The notes under the pieces: generated by a model
Databases searched by the model: none
What the model saw: the letters and a program-made list of their open reading frames with translations, nothing else
Told to the model about the DNA's origin: nothing
In this document: positions 1-5,184 of the stretch, piece by piece
How positions within the stretch are numbered: the first letter of the stretch is position 1
Layout: every line of letters starts with the position of its first letter
Program-made: the position numbers and the translations under genes
Assembly: GCA_026990095.1 (NCBI GenBank)
Contig: JALSIL010000070.1
Coordinates: forward strand, 1-5,184
Reading direction: 5' to 3'
Length of the DNA stretch: 5,184 nucleotides
DNA from: Lysobacterales bacterium
GTDB lineage: Bacteria; Pseudomonadota; Gammaproteobacteria; Xanthomonadales; Marinicellaceae

Positions 1-1
1 C

Positions 2-58
2 AGAGAAATGTTTATGAAAGGAATTGACTACTCCTATTATTATGAAGAAGATGGATAA
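2..58 (+). CDS. C-terminal end of an unidentified protein (partial)
   Basis: Only the last 18 codons are present. They read REMFMKGIDYSYYYEEDG and end at TAA (56-58). The other two forward frames meet stops within the first 25 bases, so this is the only forward frame open from the window edge. The tail is acidic and tyrosine-rich, which is common at protein ends but points to no family. No function can be assigned. The call rests on the open frame and on the non-coding look of the sequence after the stop. It could be chance. Confidence 0.35.
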   Translation, partial: REMFMKGIDYSYYYEEDG

Positions 59-117
59 CTAACCCAAAAGAACAAAATATTCACTCAAAACTCATATACT
101 CAAACCCAAAAAAAACA

Positions 118-153
118 CGTCATTGCGAGAAGCCAAAGCGACGCGGCAACCTC
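118..153. repeat. CGTCATTGCGAG-type dispersed palindromic repeat
   Basis: The stretch opens with CGTCATTGCGAGAAGC and closes with CGCGGCAACCTC. This matches the pattern of the small repeats (CGTCATTGCGAG, then GCGAAGC-like bases, then GGCAATCTC) scattered in intergenic DNA of many bacteria, including Bacteroidota and some Proteobacteria. TTGC at 123-126 can pair with GCAA at 146-149 to give a short stem. Only one copy lies in the window, so the repeat status rests on recognising the motif. It may act as a transcript-end hairpin or be a selfish element. Confidence 0.55.
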
Positions 154-343
154 ATAAAAGCGACCGTATTTTAAAAAAATACCAAAACCTCGTACAATAA
201 CTCGTAAAAAACCCATTGCCACAAAACCACCTGTAAGCTACAATAAAAAAATCCGCTAAAATTGATTAGAAACTCTTTCATTTTAAGTGGCAAAATAACA
301 TCTTTTACAGAGTAATTCTCCGTAGTATAGATGATTTTTAATC

Positions 344-383
344 CGTGATATACGCAATTACGTATATTACGATGTTGGCGGTA
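344..383 (+). repeat. Hairpin plus GTTGGCGGTA core (possible half attC-like site)
   Basis: CGTGATATACG (344-354) and CGTATATTACG (361-371) form an 11-bp stem with one G-T pair and a 6-base loop, CAATTA. Two bases later comes GTTGGCGGTA (374-383). The same ten bases occur at 1865-1874 as the right end of the long palindrome there. No matching TACCGCCAAC left arm was found upstream in the window, so this is either the right half of a degraded or recombined site or a shorter variant. It lies 9 bases before the start codon of the intact AraC-type gene. The hairpin could instead serve as an operator. Confidence 0.5.
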
Positions 384-392
384 ATTAAAAAA

Positions 393-1142
393 ATGACGTA
401 TCAAGAATTTAAACCTTCAAAAAAATTAGAACCAATAGTTGATAATTATTGGTCATATTCTAACTTAGAAAAAGTTGGAAATGAAAAAATATTACCTGAC
501 GGTTCTATGGATATTATTTTTAATCTCGGAACTTCAACAAGTTCAATTTCGGCAAATTCAATTGGAATATCAGGAATGATGACCGAATTTTCAAACAAGT
601 CATTTAATGAAAATTCAAATCTATTTGGAATTCGTTTAAAATCAGGAACACTAAGCAAATTAACAAAATTTCCATTATTTGAAATTAAAAACAAAACAGT
701 TGAAGCCTCTTTGATAATTCCAGAATTTAATCTTGAAATATTAGAAAAGTTGGATGAATTAAAAAGTACTGAACAAAAAATACAAATTATTGAAAATGAA
801 ATTAGCAGTATTTTGAACACTAAAAAGTCTTCAAATGACAGGCATATATTTTCTGTAATTGAATTTATTCGCCATTCTTCTGAACCAATTAGCATTAAGA
901 AAATTGCCGAAAATCATTTTATAAGTTTACGTCAACTTGAGCGGAAATTTAAACTTAAAGTAGGTGTAACTCTAAAAGAATATGAAAGAATAATTAGATT
1001 TAAAAAGACAAAGGAAATCATTAAAATTCGACCGAACGAAAGTCTATTACATATAGCATTTGATAATGGTTATTTTGACCATTCACATTTAACAAATGAA
1101 TTTAAACGGTTTTCGGGTCAAATACCGTCAGATTTTAGATAA
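393..1142 (+). CDS. AraC-family transcriptional regulator (DUF6597-type sensor domain)
   Basis: This encodes a 249-residue cytoplasmic DNA-binding protein. Residues 1-145 resemble the small N-terminal domain (DUF6597 type) of many Bacteroidota AraC regulators, with the marks NYW (18-20) and ILPDGSMDIIFNLG (33-46). Residues 150-249 are a full AraC helix-turn-helix domain. Its first unit covers about 167-187 (IKKIAENHFISLRQLERKF). The second covers about 217-241 and includes the family signature FDNGYFDHSHLTNEFKRFSG. The ATG at 393 was chosen because the next codons (MTYQEFKPS) match the usual start of the family. A GTG at 345 in the same frame would translate the hairpin and the GTTGGCGG core. 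There is no Shine-Dalgarno site, as is common in Bacteroidota. The frame is intact and ends with TAA. The effector is unknown. The VOC gene lies 65 bases downstream on the same strand and may be a target or an operon partner. Confidence 0.93.
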   Translation: MTYQEFKPSKKLEPIVDNYWSYSNLEKVGNEKILPDGSMDIIFNLGTSTSSISANSIGISGMMTEFSNKSFNENSNLFGIRLKSGTLSKLTKFPLFEIKNKTVEASLIIPEFNLEILEKLDELKSTEQKIQIIENEISSILNTKKSSNDRHIFSVIEFIRHSSEPISIKKIAENHFISLRQLERKFKLKVGVTLKEYERIIRFKKTKEIIKIRPNESLLHIAFDNGYFDHSHLTNEFKRFSGQIPSDFR

Positions 1143-1180
1143 TGTCGTTTTTTTACAAAGTATTTACCTTTTATTGATTG

Positions 1181-1188
1181 TATATTTG
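1181..1188 (+). promoter_or_regulatory. Possible Bacteroidota -7 promoter element
   Basis: TATATTTG matches the Bacteroidota -7 consensus TAnnTTTG and lies 19 bases before the ATG of the VOC gene, which would give a short leader. A -33 TTTG at the expected distance was not found, so this may be a chance match in AT-rich DNA. If real, the VOC gene can be transcribed separately from the AraC gene. Confidence 0.3.
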
Positions 1189-1207
1189 TGGCTAAATATA
1201 ATCAATT

Positions 1208-1732
1208 ATGAAAATACTTTCAATCAGTTTCTTTGCTCTTTTTTTACTTTCTTGTGGTCAATCGTCAGAAGAAACAACAAGTTTGAATGAACCAAAAAAG
1301 GAAAGTATTATTAAAAACACAAACAATATGAATATAAAATATGCCTACACAATTCTCTATGTTGAAGACGTTAAAAAAACTATTGAATTTTACAAAAAAG
1401 CATTTTGATTTGAAATAAAATTTTCAACACCTGAAAATGACTATGCGGAATTATCATCAGGAGAAACCACACTTGCTTTTGCATCTATTGAGTTAGGTAA
1501 AAGTAACTTTAAAAAGGGCTTTATTGAAAGCACCTTAAAAGAAAAACCGTTTGGAATTAATTTAGCCTTTTCCACCGAAAACGTAGAAGGACTTATGGGA
1601 AAAGCGATTAAAGAAGGTGCTGTTCTTTTAGAAGAAGCAATTGTTAAACCTTGGGGACAAAAAGTAGGTTACGTAAAAGATATTAATGGATTTTTAGTTG
1701 AAATTTGTACACCAATTGTAACCGAAAATTAA
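1208..1732 (+). pseudogene. VOC-family (glyoxalase/bleomycin-resistance fold) lipoprotein gene with an in-frame TGA
   Basis: Read through codon 67 (TGA, 1406-1408), this frame gives one VOC protein of 174 positions ending at TAA. Residues 1-16 form a lipoprotein signal peptide: Lys2, a hydrophobic stretch and the lipobox LLSC with Cys16. Residues 17-40 are a polar linker. The VOC domain starts near Met41 with YAYTILYVEDVKKTIEFYKKAF, then the stop, then FEIKFSTPENDYAELSSGET. It ends with the typical DINGFLVEICTP (158-169). Relatives have Gly right after KKAF, so TGA is one base away from the expected GGA. The usual first VOC metal-ligand His is replaced (YAYT), and the second site (GINLAF) also lacks a ligand; only Glu165 of the third remains. 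This points to a ligand-binding rather than a metal-enzyme role. With the stop, only 66 residues are made. The lipoprotein leader is unusual, because most VOC proteins of this type start at the Met41 equivalent. Confidence 0.85.
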
Positions 1733-1738
1733 GGAAAC

Positions 1739-1874
1739 TACCGCCAACAAAATGTATAAGTAATGGCTAAAAAAGTGCAAATCATTAAGGTTTGTGTTTT
1801 TTTGTATATTTATGCTTAACCGAAAAGTAGTGCTTTTTTAATCGCCACTACTCATACATAAACCGTTGGCGGTA
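1739..1874. repeat. 136-bp imperfect palindrome resembling an integron attC site
   Basis: The ends are perfect 10-bp inverted repeats, TACCGCCAAC (1739-1748) and GTTGGCGGTA (1865-1874). Moving inward, ATGTAT (1752-1757) pairs with ATACAT (1854-1859), GTAATGGC (1760-1767) with GCCACTAC (1844-1851, seven of eight), and TAAAAAAG (1768-1775) with CTTTTTTA (1833-1840). The unpaired bases differ between the arms (3 against 5 after the outer repeat, 0 against 3 further in). Such extrahelical asymmetry guides strand choice in attC sites. Length and position, just after one gene and before the next, also fit. The TA at both ends would equally fit a miniature inverted-repeat transposon with TA target duplication. 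The same right-hand core recurs at 374-383. Confidence 0.6.
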
Positions 1875-1902
1875 TAACAAAAAAAAGAATTCAAGAAGAT
1901 TA

Positions 1903-2295
1903 ATGAATTATCAAACATTTCAACCACATCCAGATTTAAAATCACTTGTTGATTGTTATTGGACTTTAGAAGTTCCAGCGGAAAATGATGCAGGAAGACA
2001 ACGAATTATACCTGATGGTTGCATTGAAATGGCTTTTATTCTTGGAGACGATATAAAACGATATACTTCTGACAACGAATTTATCTTATAACCACGTGCT
2101 ATGGTGCTCGGACAAACCATTGAACCTTTTTATATAGAACCTACAGGTTTCGTCAATACATTTGCTGTTCGCTTTTATCCTTATGGTTTTGCCAATTTTG
2201 TAACGACATCTATTAAAACTTTAGTTAATAAAGAAACGACTATAAAATTACTGTTTGGTGAAACTATTTCAAGGGCAATAGTGCCAAATATGTGA
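1903..2295 (+). pseudogene. AraC-type regulator remnant with in-frame TAA and missing DNA-binding domain
   Basis: The frame begins MNYQTFQPHPDLKSLVDCYW, and residues 35-46 read IIPDGCIEMAFI. This is the same N-terminal sensor domain type as in the intact regulator at 393. Codon 63 is TAA (2089-2091), after which the frame continues smoothly with PRAMVLGQTIEPFYIEPTGF and YPYGFANFV. From memory of relatives, Gln is expected at this point (FIxQPRAMV), so a single CAA to TAA change explains the stop. Similarity fades after LLFGE (near 2270), and the frame ends at TGA 2293-2295. The AraC helix-turn-helix, which should occupy roughly the next 120 or more residues, is absent, so the gene cannot make a DNA-binding regulator. 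It follows the palindrome core by 28 bases, as the first gene of a second cassette would. Confidence 0.85.
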
Positions 2296-2350
2296 TATCC
2301 ATTGCATTAATCTTTTAAAAGTTTAGCTATTATGAACCTTATAAAAAAAT
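2296..2350. other. Junction between the Bacteroidota-like and the proteobacterial-like part
   Basis: This short AT-rich stretch lies between the broken AraC remnant and the ribosome binding site of the long cytochrome gene. It contains the perfect palindrome CTTTTAAAAG (2312-2321). TTGCAT (2302-2307) and TATTAT (2328-2333) loosely resemble -35 and -10 boxes, but with a 20-base spacer, so a sigma70 promoter is only a weak possibility. No target duplication, transposon end or second GTTGGCGG core was found here. Confidence 0.4.
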
Positions 2351-2356
2351 GAGGTG
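2351..2356 (+). promoter_or_regulatory. Shine-Dalgarno site of the HzsA-like gene
   Basis: GAGGTG lies 6 bases before the ATG at 2363 and pairs well with the 16S rRNA end. An in-frame TGA at 2357-2359 rules out an earlier start. The upstream genes show no such site, which supports the view that this gene comes from a different kind of genome. Confidence 0.7.
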
Positions 2357-2362
2357 TGAAAA

Positions 2363-5184
2363 ATGAAAGTTGTTATAATAATGATTTTATTGTCATTTTT
2401 AGCTAGTTTTAATGCCTTTTGTATCGTTGATTACGACATTGTCTATGTACGTCAAGTGCGTTTTGGCGATGATGTCAATACCACTTGGCCTGAAGTTTTT
2501 CATCCAGCGAAATTGGATGCTGGTGCTGATTTGGTGTTATTGCATCCTGATGGCAGTGAAGAAATTTTAGTGGATTGCATGATATGCAGTGTCACTGACC
2601 CAGTTATTTCTTTTGATGCCCAATGGGTTTATTATAGCCTGTTTCATGATTTGACCCAAGTTAATACTCAACGCGGCAATTTGCCCTTGCTTGGTGCTGA
2701 TCTCTTTAGGTTAAACTTAGCCACTCGCGAAATTCAACAACTCACTCACGGTGAATTTACTCCCAATACTGGCAATGGCAATTGGGATGAAAGTAATCCG
2801 CTTAATCCATCGTCAGAATTTAATCGCTTAGGCTATGGTATCTTGAATTTAGGCTCGATGCCCTTGCCCGATAATAAACTTGCATTCACCAGTAACCGTA
2901 ATGGTTATGTTTCGACCAAAGGTTTTACCAATCCAACCTTGCAGTTGTTTGTGATGGATATTGATGGAGAAAACATTCATGAAATAGCTCCTATGACATT
3001 GGGCTCGGCATTACACCCAACTATTTTAAATGATGGAAGGCTGATGTTTTCCAGTTACGAATCTCAAGGTTTACGTGATTCCCGTATTTGGGGCATTTGG
3101 ACAATTAACCCTGACGGTACAAATTGGGCACCTTTGGTTAGTGCTATGACTTCTCCAAATGCTTACCATTTCATGACCCAAAACTCCTCTGGTGAAGTTG
3201 TGGTTGATCAATATTACAACCTCAATAATAATGGTTTTGGTGCGTTATTTGCCTTGCCTGCAACTCCACCAGATTCCTCTATTCCTCCTTTTGGAAGTCC
3301 GCAAGCCTCATTAAATATATCCATTGATTATACGGGCAATTTTGGCCCATCCACATTCCGAGATTCATTTACACCACAAGGCTACCATGCGATTACACCG
3401 ATGACTCATCCTAGTGATTATGCAGCACCTTTGTTTACCATTGGCGGCGATACAAATGGCCCACGCGTGGGAAAATTCACCCATCCATCCGCAACCACTA
3501 ACAATGATTTGTTGGTGGTTTATACCCCAGGTCCAGCTAATGATTTAAATCGTCCATTAACTATTCCGTATTACGATGCTGGCATTTACGTCATTGAAAA
3601 CAGTTTACCCGTTTGGAATCCAAATGAATTGATTTTAGTAAAAAATGACCCCAATTATAATGAAGCATGGCCCAGAGCCGTTGTGCCATGGTCAGCCATT
3701 CATGGGCAAGCAGAACCTGACAAAAAAACATGGTTAGCCAACGATGGCAGCGTGCATGAGCAATTGCCCGCAGGAACGCCTTATGGATTGGTTGGCACCA
3801 GCAGTGTCTATAAAAGAGACTCATTTCCTGGTGTTGGCGATGCAAATTTTGATGGCTTGGATGCTTTTAATACTTCTGAAAATGATAAAAGTAGTAACTG
3901 GCTTTGGCAAGGAGCCGATGCCGGAAAGTACAGCAACAGTGATATTTGGGCAATCCGAATCTTAGCAATGGAGCCAATAACTGATAGGCGTTATGGTCCA
4001 CAAAACGCCCCTTCAAACCACGCGGGTGATTTTATTAGCCATGCTAATGAAAAGTTGCGAATTTTGGGAGAAATCCCGTTGCGAAAATTTGATACCCAAG
4101 GCAACCCAATTTTAGATGACGAAGGCAATCCAGACACCAGCTTTTTAGCAAAAATTCCTGCCGATACACCATTCACATTTCAAACGCTTGATAGAAATGG
4201 CATGGTGCTTAATGCTTCACAAACATGGCATCAAGTACGTCCTGGTGAATTACGTGCCGATTGTGGTGGTTGCCATGCCCATTCTCAAATGCCATTGGAT
4301 TTTTCCACCACCCAAGCAGCTAGCGTGGATTACAGTGTTGTGGACTTAAGTACTTCAACGCCTTTAATTACCCGTGATGAATTAGGCAACAATGGTATTG
4401 ATGATGTTGCCACGTCTGTAGTTGATGTGGAATTTTACCAAGATATTCGCCCTTTATTGCAATCCAAATGCATAAGTTGCCACAATGCTAGCCAGCAAGC
4501 TGGACAGTTGGTTCTTGATGATACGGCTATTATTACAGACAACAAACCCGGAGATTACGTGCGACTTGTCGCCGATAGTGCTGCCAATTATGGTTATGAG
4601 CCGGTAATACCTAACAAAATTTGGCGACAAACCAATGCCAGTCGCTACATTCGTAAATTTCAAAGCCGCAGAAGTTTATTAATCTGGAAACTATTTGGGC
4701 AACGCCTTGATGGTTGGACAAATGCCGACCACCCAACAGAAACCATCCCAGGTGATGAAACCACATTGCCAAATGGTGCCAGTGCAAATACCGCAGATTT
4801 AGACTTTGTCGCCAGCAGTGCCCATCCAAGTGGAGGAATGCCCAGTTTAACCATGAAAGAAAAAATGACCTTTGCACGCTGGATAGACTTAGGTGCTCCC
4901 TTGGATATTTCCCAAAGCAGAGGAACAAACCTTGGGTGGTTTATTGATAACATAAAACCAACGCTGACAATAAGTCAACCGCGACAAAATATTAATACCC
5001 AAGCTGTTGATAAAATAATCTTTGCTTTAGCCGATGCCAATTCTGGTATTGATTTTGCCACGCTATCGGTAACAGCAGATTTTGCAGTTAATGGCAATGC
5101 GGCTAATACCGAATTAAAGACACTAGTGAGTCAAATAGGTACAGAGATTTATCAAATTTCATTTAATCAACCTCTACCAGTAGA
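2363..5184 (+). CDS. HzsA-like (hydrazine synthase alpha-like) secreted dihaem beta-propeller cytochrome, partial at the 3' end
   Basis: The frame is open for 940 codons to the window edge. Residues 1-20 look like a Sec signal peptide (Lys2, then VVIIMILLSFLASF). The cleavage site is unclear, and Cys20 follows Phe, so it is a poor lipobox. Residues about 55-270 carry PD40-type propeller strands: VTDPVISFDAQWVYYS (77-92), DLFRLNLATREIQQLT (113-128), FTSNRNGY (175-182), LFVMDIDG (195-202), IWTINPDGTNW (245-255). DQYYNLNNNGFG (282-293) and HQVRPGELRADCGGCHAH (623-640) are marks of the hydrazine synthase alpha middle-domain superfamily. Haem c sites are CGGCH (634-638) and CISCH (703-707); Met826 in a GGMP motif is a possible axial ligand, followed by RWIDLGAP (839-846). 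From about 865 an Ig-like domain begins (PTLTISQP). The likely location is the periplasm or outer surface. True HzsA makes hydrazine from NO and ammonia together with HzsB and HzsC, none of which is seen here. Relatives occur in many non-anammox bacteria with unknown roles. Confidence 0.92.
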   Translation, partial: MKVVIIMILLSFLASFNAFCIVDYDIVYVRQVRFGDDVNTTWPEVFHPAKLDAGADLVLLHPDGSEEILVDCMICSVTDPVISFDAQWVYYSLFHDLTQVNTQRGNLPLLGADLFRLNLATREIQQLTHGEFTPNTGNGNWDESNPLNPSSEFNRLGYGILNLGSMPLPDNKLAFTSNRNGYVSTKGFTNPTLQLFVMDIDGENIHEIAPMTLGSALHPTILNDGRLMFSSYESQGLRDSRIWGIWTINPDGTNWAPLVSAMTSPNAYHFMTQNSSGEVVVDQYYNLNNNGFGALFALPATPPDSSIPPFGSPQASLNISIDYTGNFGPSTFRDSFTPQGYHAITPMTHPSDYAAPLFTIGGDTNGPRVGKFTHPSATTNNDLLVVYTPGPANDLNRPLTIPYYDAGIYVIENSLPVWNPNELILVKNDPNYNEAWPRAVVPWSAIHGQAEPDKKTWLANDGSVHEQLPAGTPYGLVGTSSVYKRDSFPGVGDANFDGLDAFNTSENDKSSNWLWQGADAGKYSNSDIWAIRILAMEPITDRRYGPQNAPSNHAGDFISHANEKLRILGEIPLRKFDTQGNPILDDEGNPDTSFLAKIPADTPFTFQTLDRNGMVLNASQTWHQVRPGELRADCGGCHAHSQMPLDFSTTQAASVDYSVVDLSTSTPLITRDELGNNGIDDVATSVVDVEFYQDIRPLLQSKCISCHNASQQAGQLVLDDTAIITDNKPGDYVRLVADSAANYGYEPVIPNKIWRQTNASRYIRKFQSRRSLLIWKLFGQRLDGWTNADHPTETIPGDETTLPNGASANTADLDFVASSAHPSGGMPSLTMKEKMTFARWIDLGAPLDISQSRGTNLGWFIDNIKPTLTISQPRQNINTQAVDKIIFALADANSGIDFATLSVTADFAVNGNAANTELKTLVSQIGTEIYQISFNQPLPV

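Larger units (their letters stand above)
59..392. other. AT-rich gap without a convincing gene
   Basis: This stretch separates the partial gene from the first AraC-type regulator. It holds a REP-like repeat at 118-153, a weak AT hairpin (GTATTTT at 166-172 against AAAATAC at 176-182, 3-base loop), and an 11-bp hairpin followed by a GTTGGCGGTA core at 344-383. A reverse-strand frame at 171-404 encodes a hydrophobic 77-residue peptide, but it runs through the recombination-like core and into the AraC start, so it is not called as a gene. No RNA gene was recognised. The promoter of the regulator must lie here, but no clear Bacteroidota-type -33/-7 pair is visible. Confidence 0.6.
375..1865 (+). 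mobile_element. Putative gene cassette carrying the AraC and VOC genes
   Basis: The segment is bounded by two identical GTTGGCGGTA cores (374-383 and 1865-1874) in the same orientation, and the second ends a 136-bp palindrome. In integrons a cassette runs from one GTT core to the next, carries its genes in one orientation and ends with its own attC. All of this holds here: two plus-strand genes, then the palindrome. No integron integrase gene is visible, and the core departs from the usual GTTRRRY at its last two bases. A TA-flanked miniature transposon as the source of the palindrome remains possible. Confidence 0.35.

Noticed and set aside
345..392. GTG start giving a 265-residue AraC protein
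   Set aside because: The extra 16 residues translate the hairpin and the GTTGGCGG core; the family start matches the ATG at 393.
171..404. Reverse-strand hydrophobic 77-residue frame
   Set aside because: It crosses the hairpin, the core site and the AraC start, and matches no known family. A frameshifted membrane-protein remnant cannot be excluded but is not supported.
1096..1290. Plus-strand frame overlapping the AraC end and the VOC start
   Set aside because: It overlaps two better-supported reading frames and has no family resemblance.
1406..1460. Selenocysteine insertion at the TGA
   Set aside because: The family has glycine, not cysteine, at this site, and no bacterial SECIS-like stem was apparent just downstream.
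1739..1874. CRISPR repeat or plain terminator
   Set aside because: There is no array of repeats and spacers, and a 136-bp structure with conserved ends is far larger than a terminator.
1406..2091. An altered genetic code explaining both in-frame stops
   Set aside because: It would need UGA as Gly and UAA as Gln at once, while UAA also ends the intact AraC and the VOC frames. Two point lesions in decaying genes are simpler.
3591..4953. Several reverse-strand frames and one short plus-strand frame inside the HzsA-like gene
   Set aside because: They are shadows of the long coding frame, which has clear motifs throughout.
2363..5184. A complete hydrazine synthase system (anammox)
   Set aside because: Only an alpha-like protein is present; no beta/gamma subunit is visible, and relatives of this superfamily are found well beyond anammox bacteria.

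Overview
The window joins two stretches of very different style. Bases 1 to about 2290 are AT-rich (about 28% GC in a sampled line of the first regulator gene), lack strong Shine-Dalgarno sites and encode proteins that look like Bacteroidota (flavobacterial) products. From 2363 to the right edge a single long reading frame is clearly richer in GC (about 43-47% in sampled lines), starts behind a good Shine-Dalgarno sequence and reads like a proteobacterial secreted cytochrome. The host cannot be named with confidence. One reading is a moderately AT-rich proteobacterium, possibly of the sulfur-oxidising Gammaproteobacteria type, that has picked up Bacteroidota cassettes. The other is a chimeric contig.

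Layout: the last codons of an unidentified gene (2-58); an AT-rich gap (59-392) holding a CGTCATTGCGAG-type dispersed repeat, a short hairpin and a GTTGGCGGTA core; an intact AraC-family regulator (393-1142); a lipoprotein-like VOC (glyoxalase-fold) gene interrupted by one in-frame TGA (1208-1732); a 136-bp imperfect palindrome with perfect 10-bp ends that resembles an integron attC site (1739-1874); a second AraC-type regulator gene with one in-frame TAA and no DNA-binding end (1903-2295); a short junction; and the 5' 940 codons of a hydrazine-synthase-alpha-like protein (2363-5184). That protein has a signal peptide, a PD40-type beta-propeller, two CxxCH haem c sites and the start of an Ig-like domain.

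In the left part, the same GTTGGCGGTA core lies just upstream of both AraC-type genes, and the complementary arm TACCGCCAAC follows the VOC gene. The AraC and VOC pair therefore looks like one mobile cassette, followed by the remains of another. Two of the three cassette genes carry single-codon lesions, which suggests decay in a host that does not need them. The right-hand gene is unrelated to the cassettes. It probably makes a periplasmic dihaem protein of the HzsA-like superfamily. No partner subunit is visible here, so hydrazine synthesis should not be assumed.
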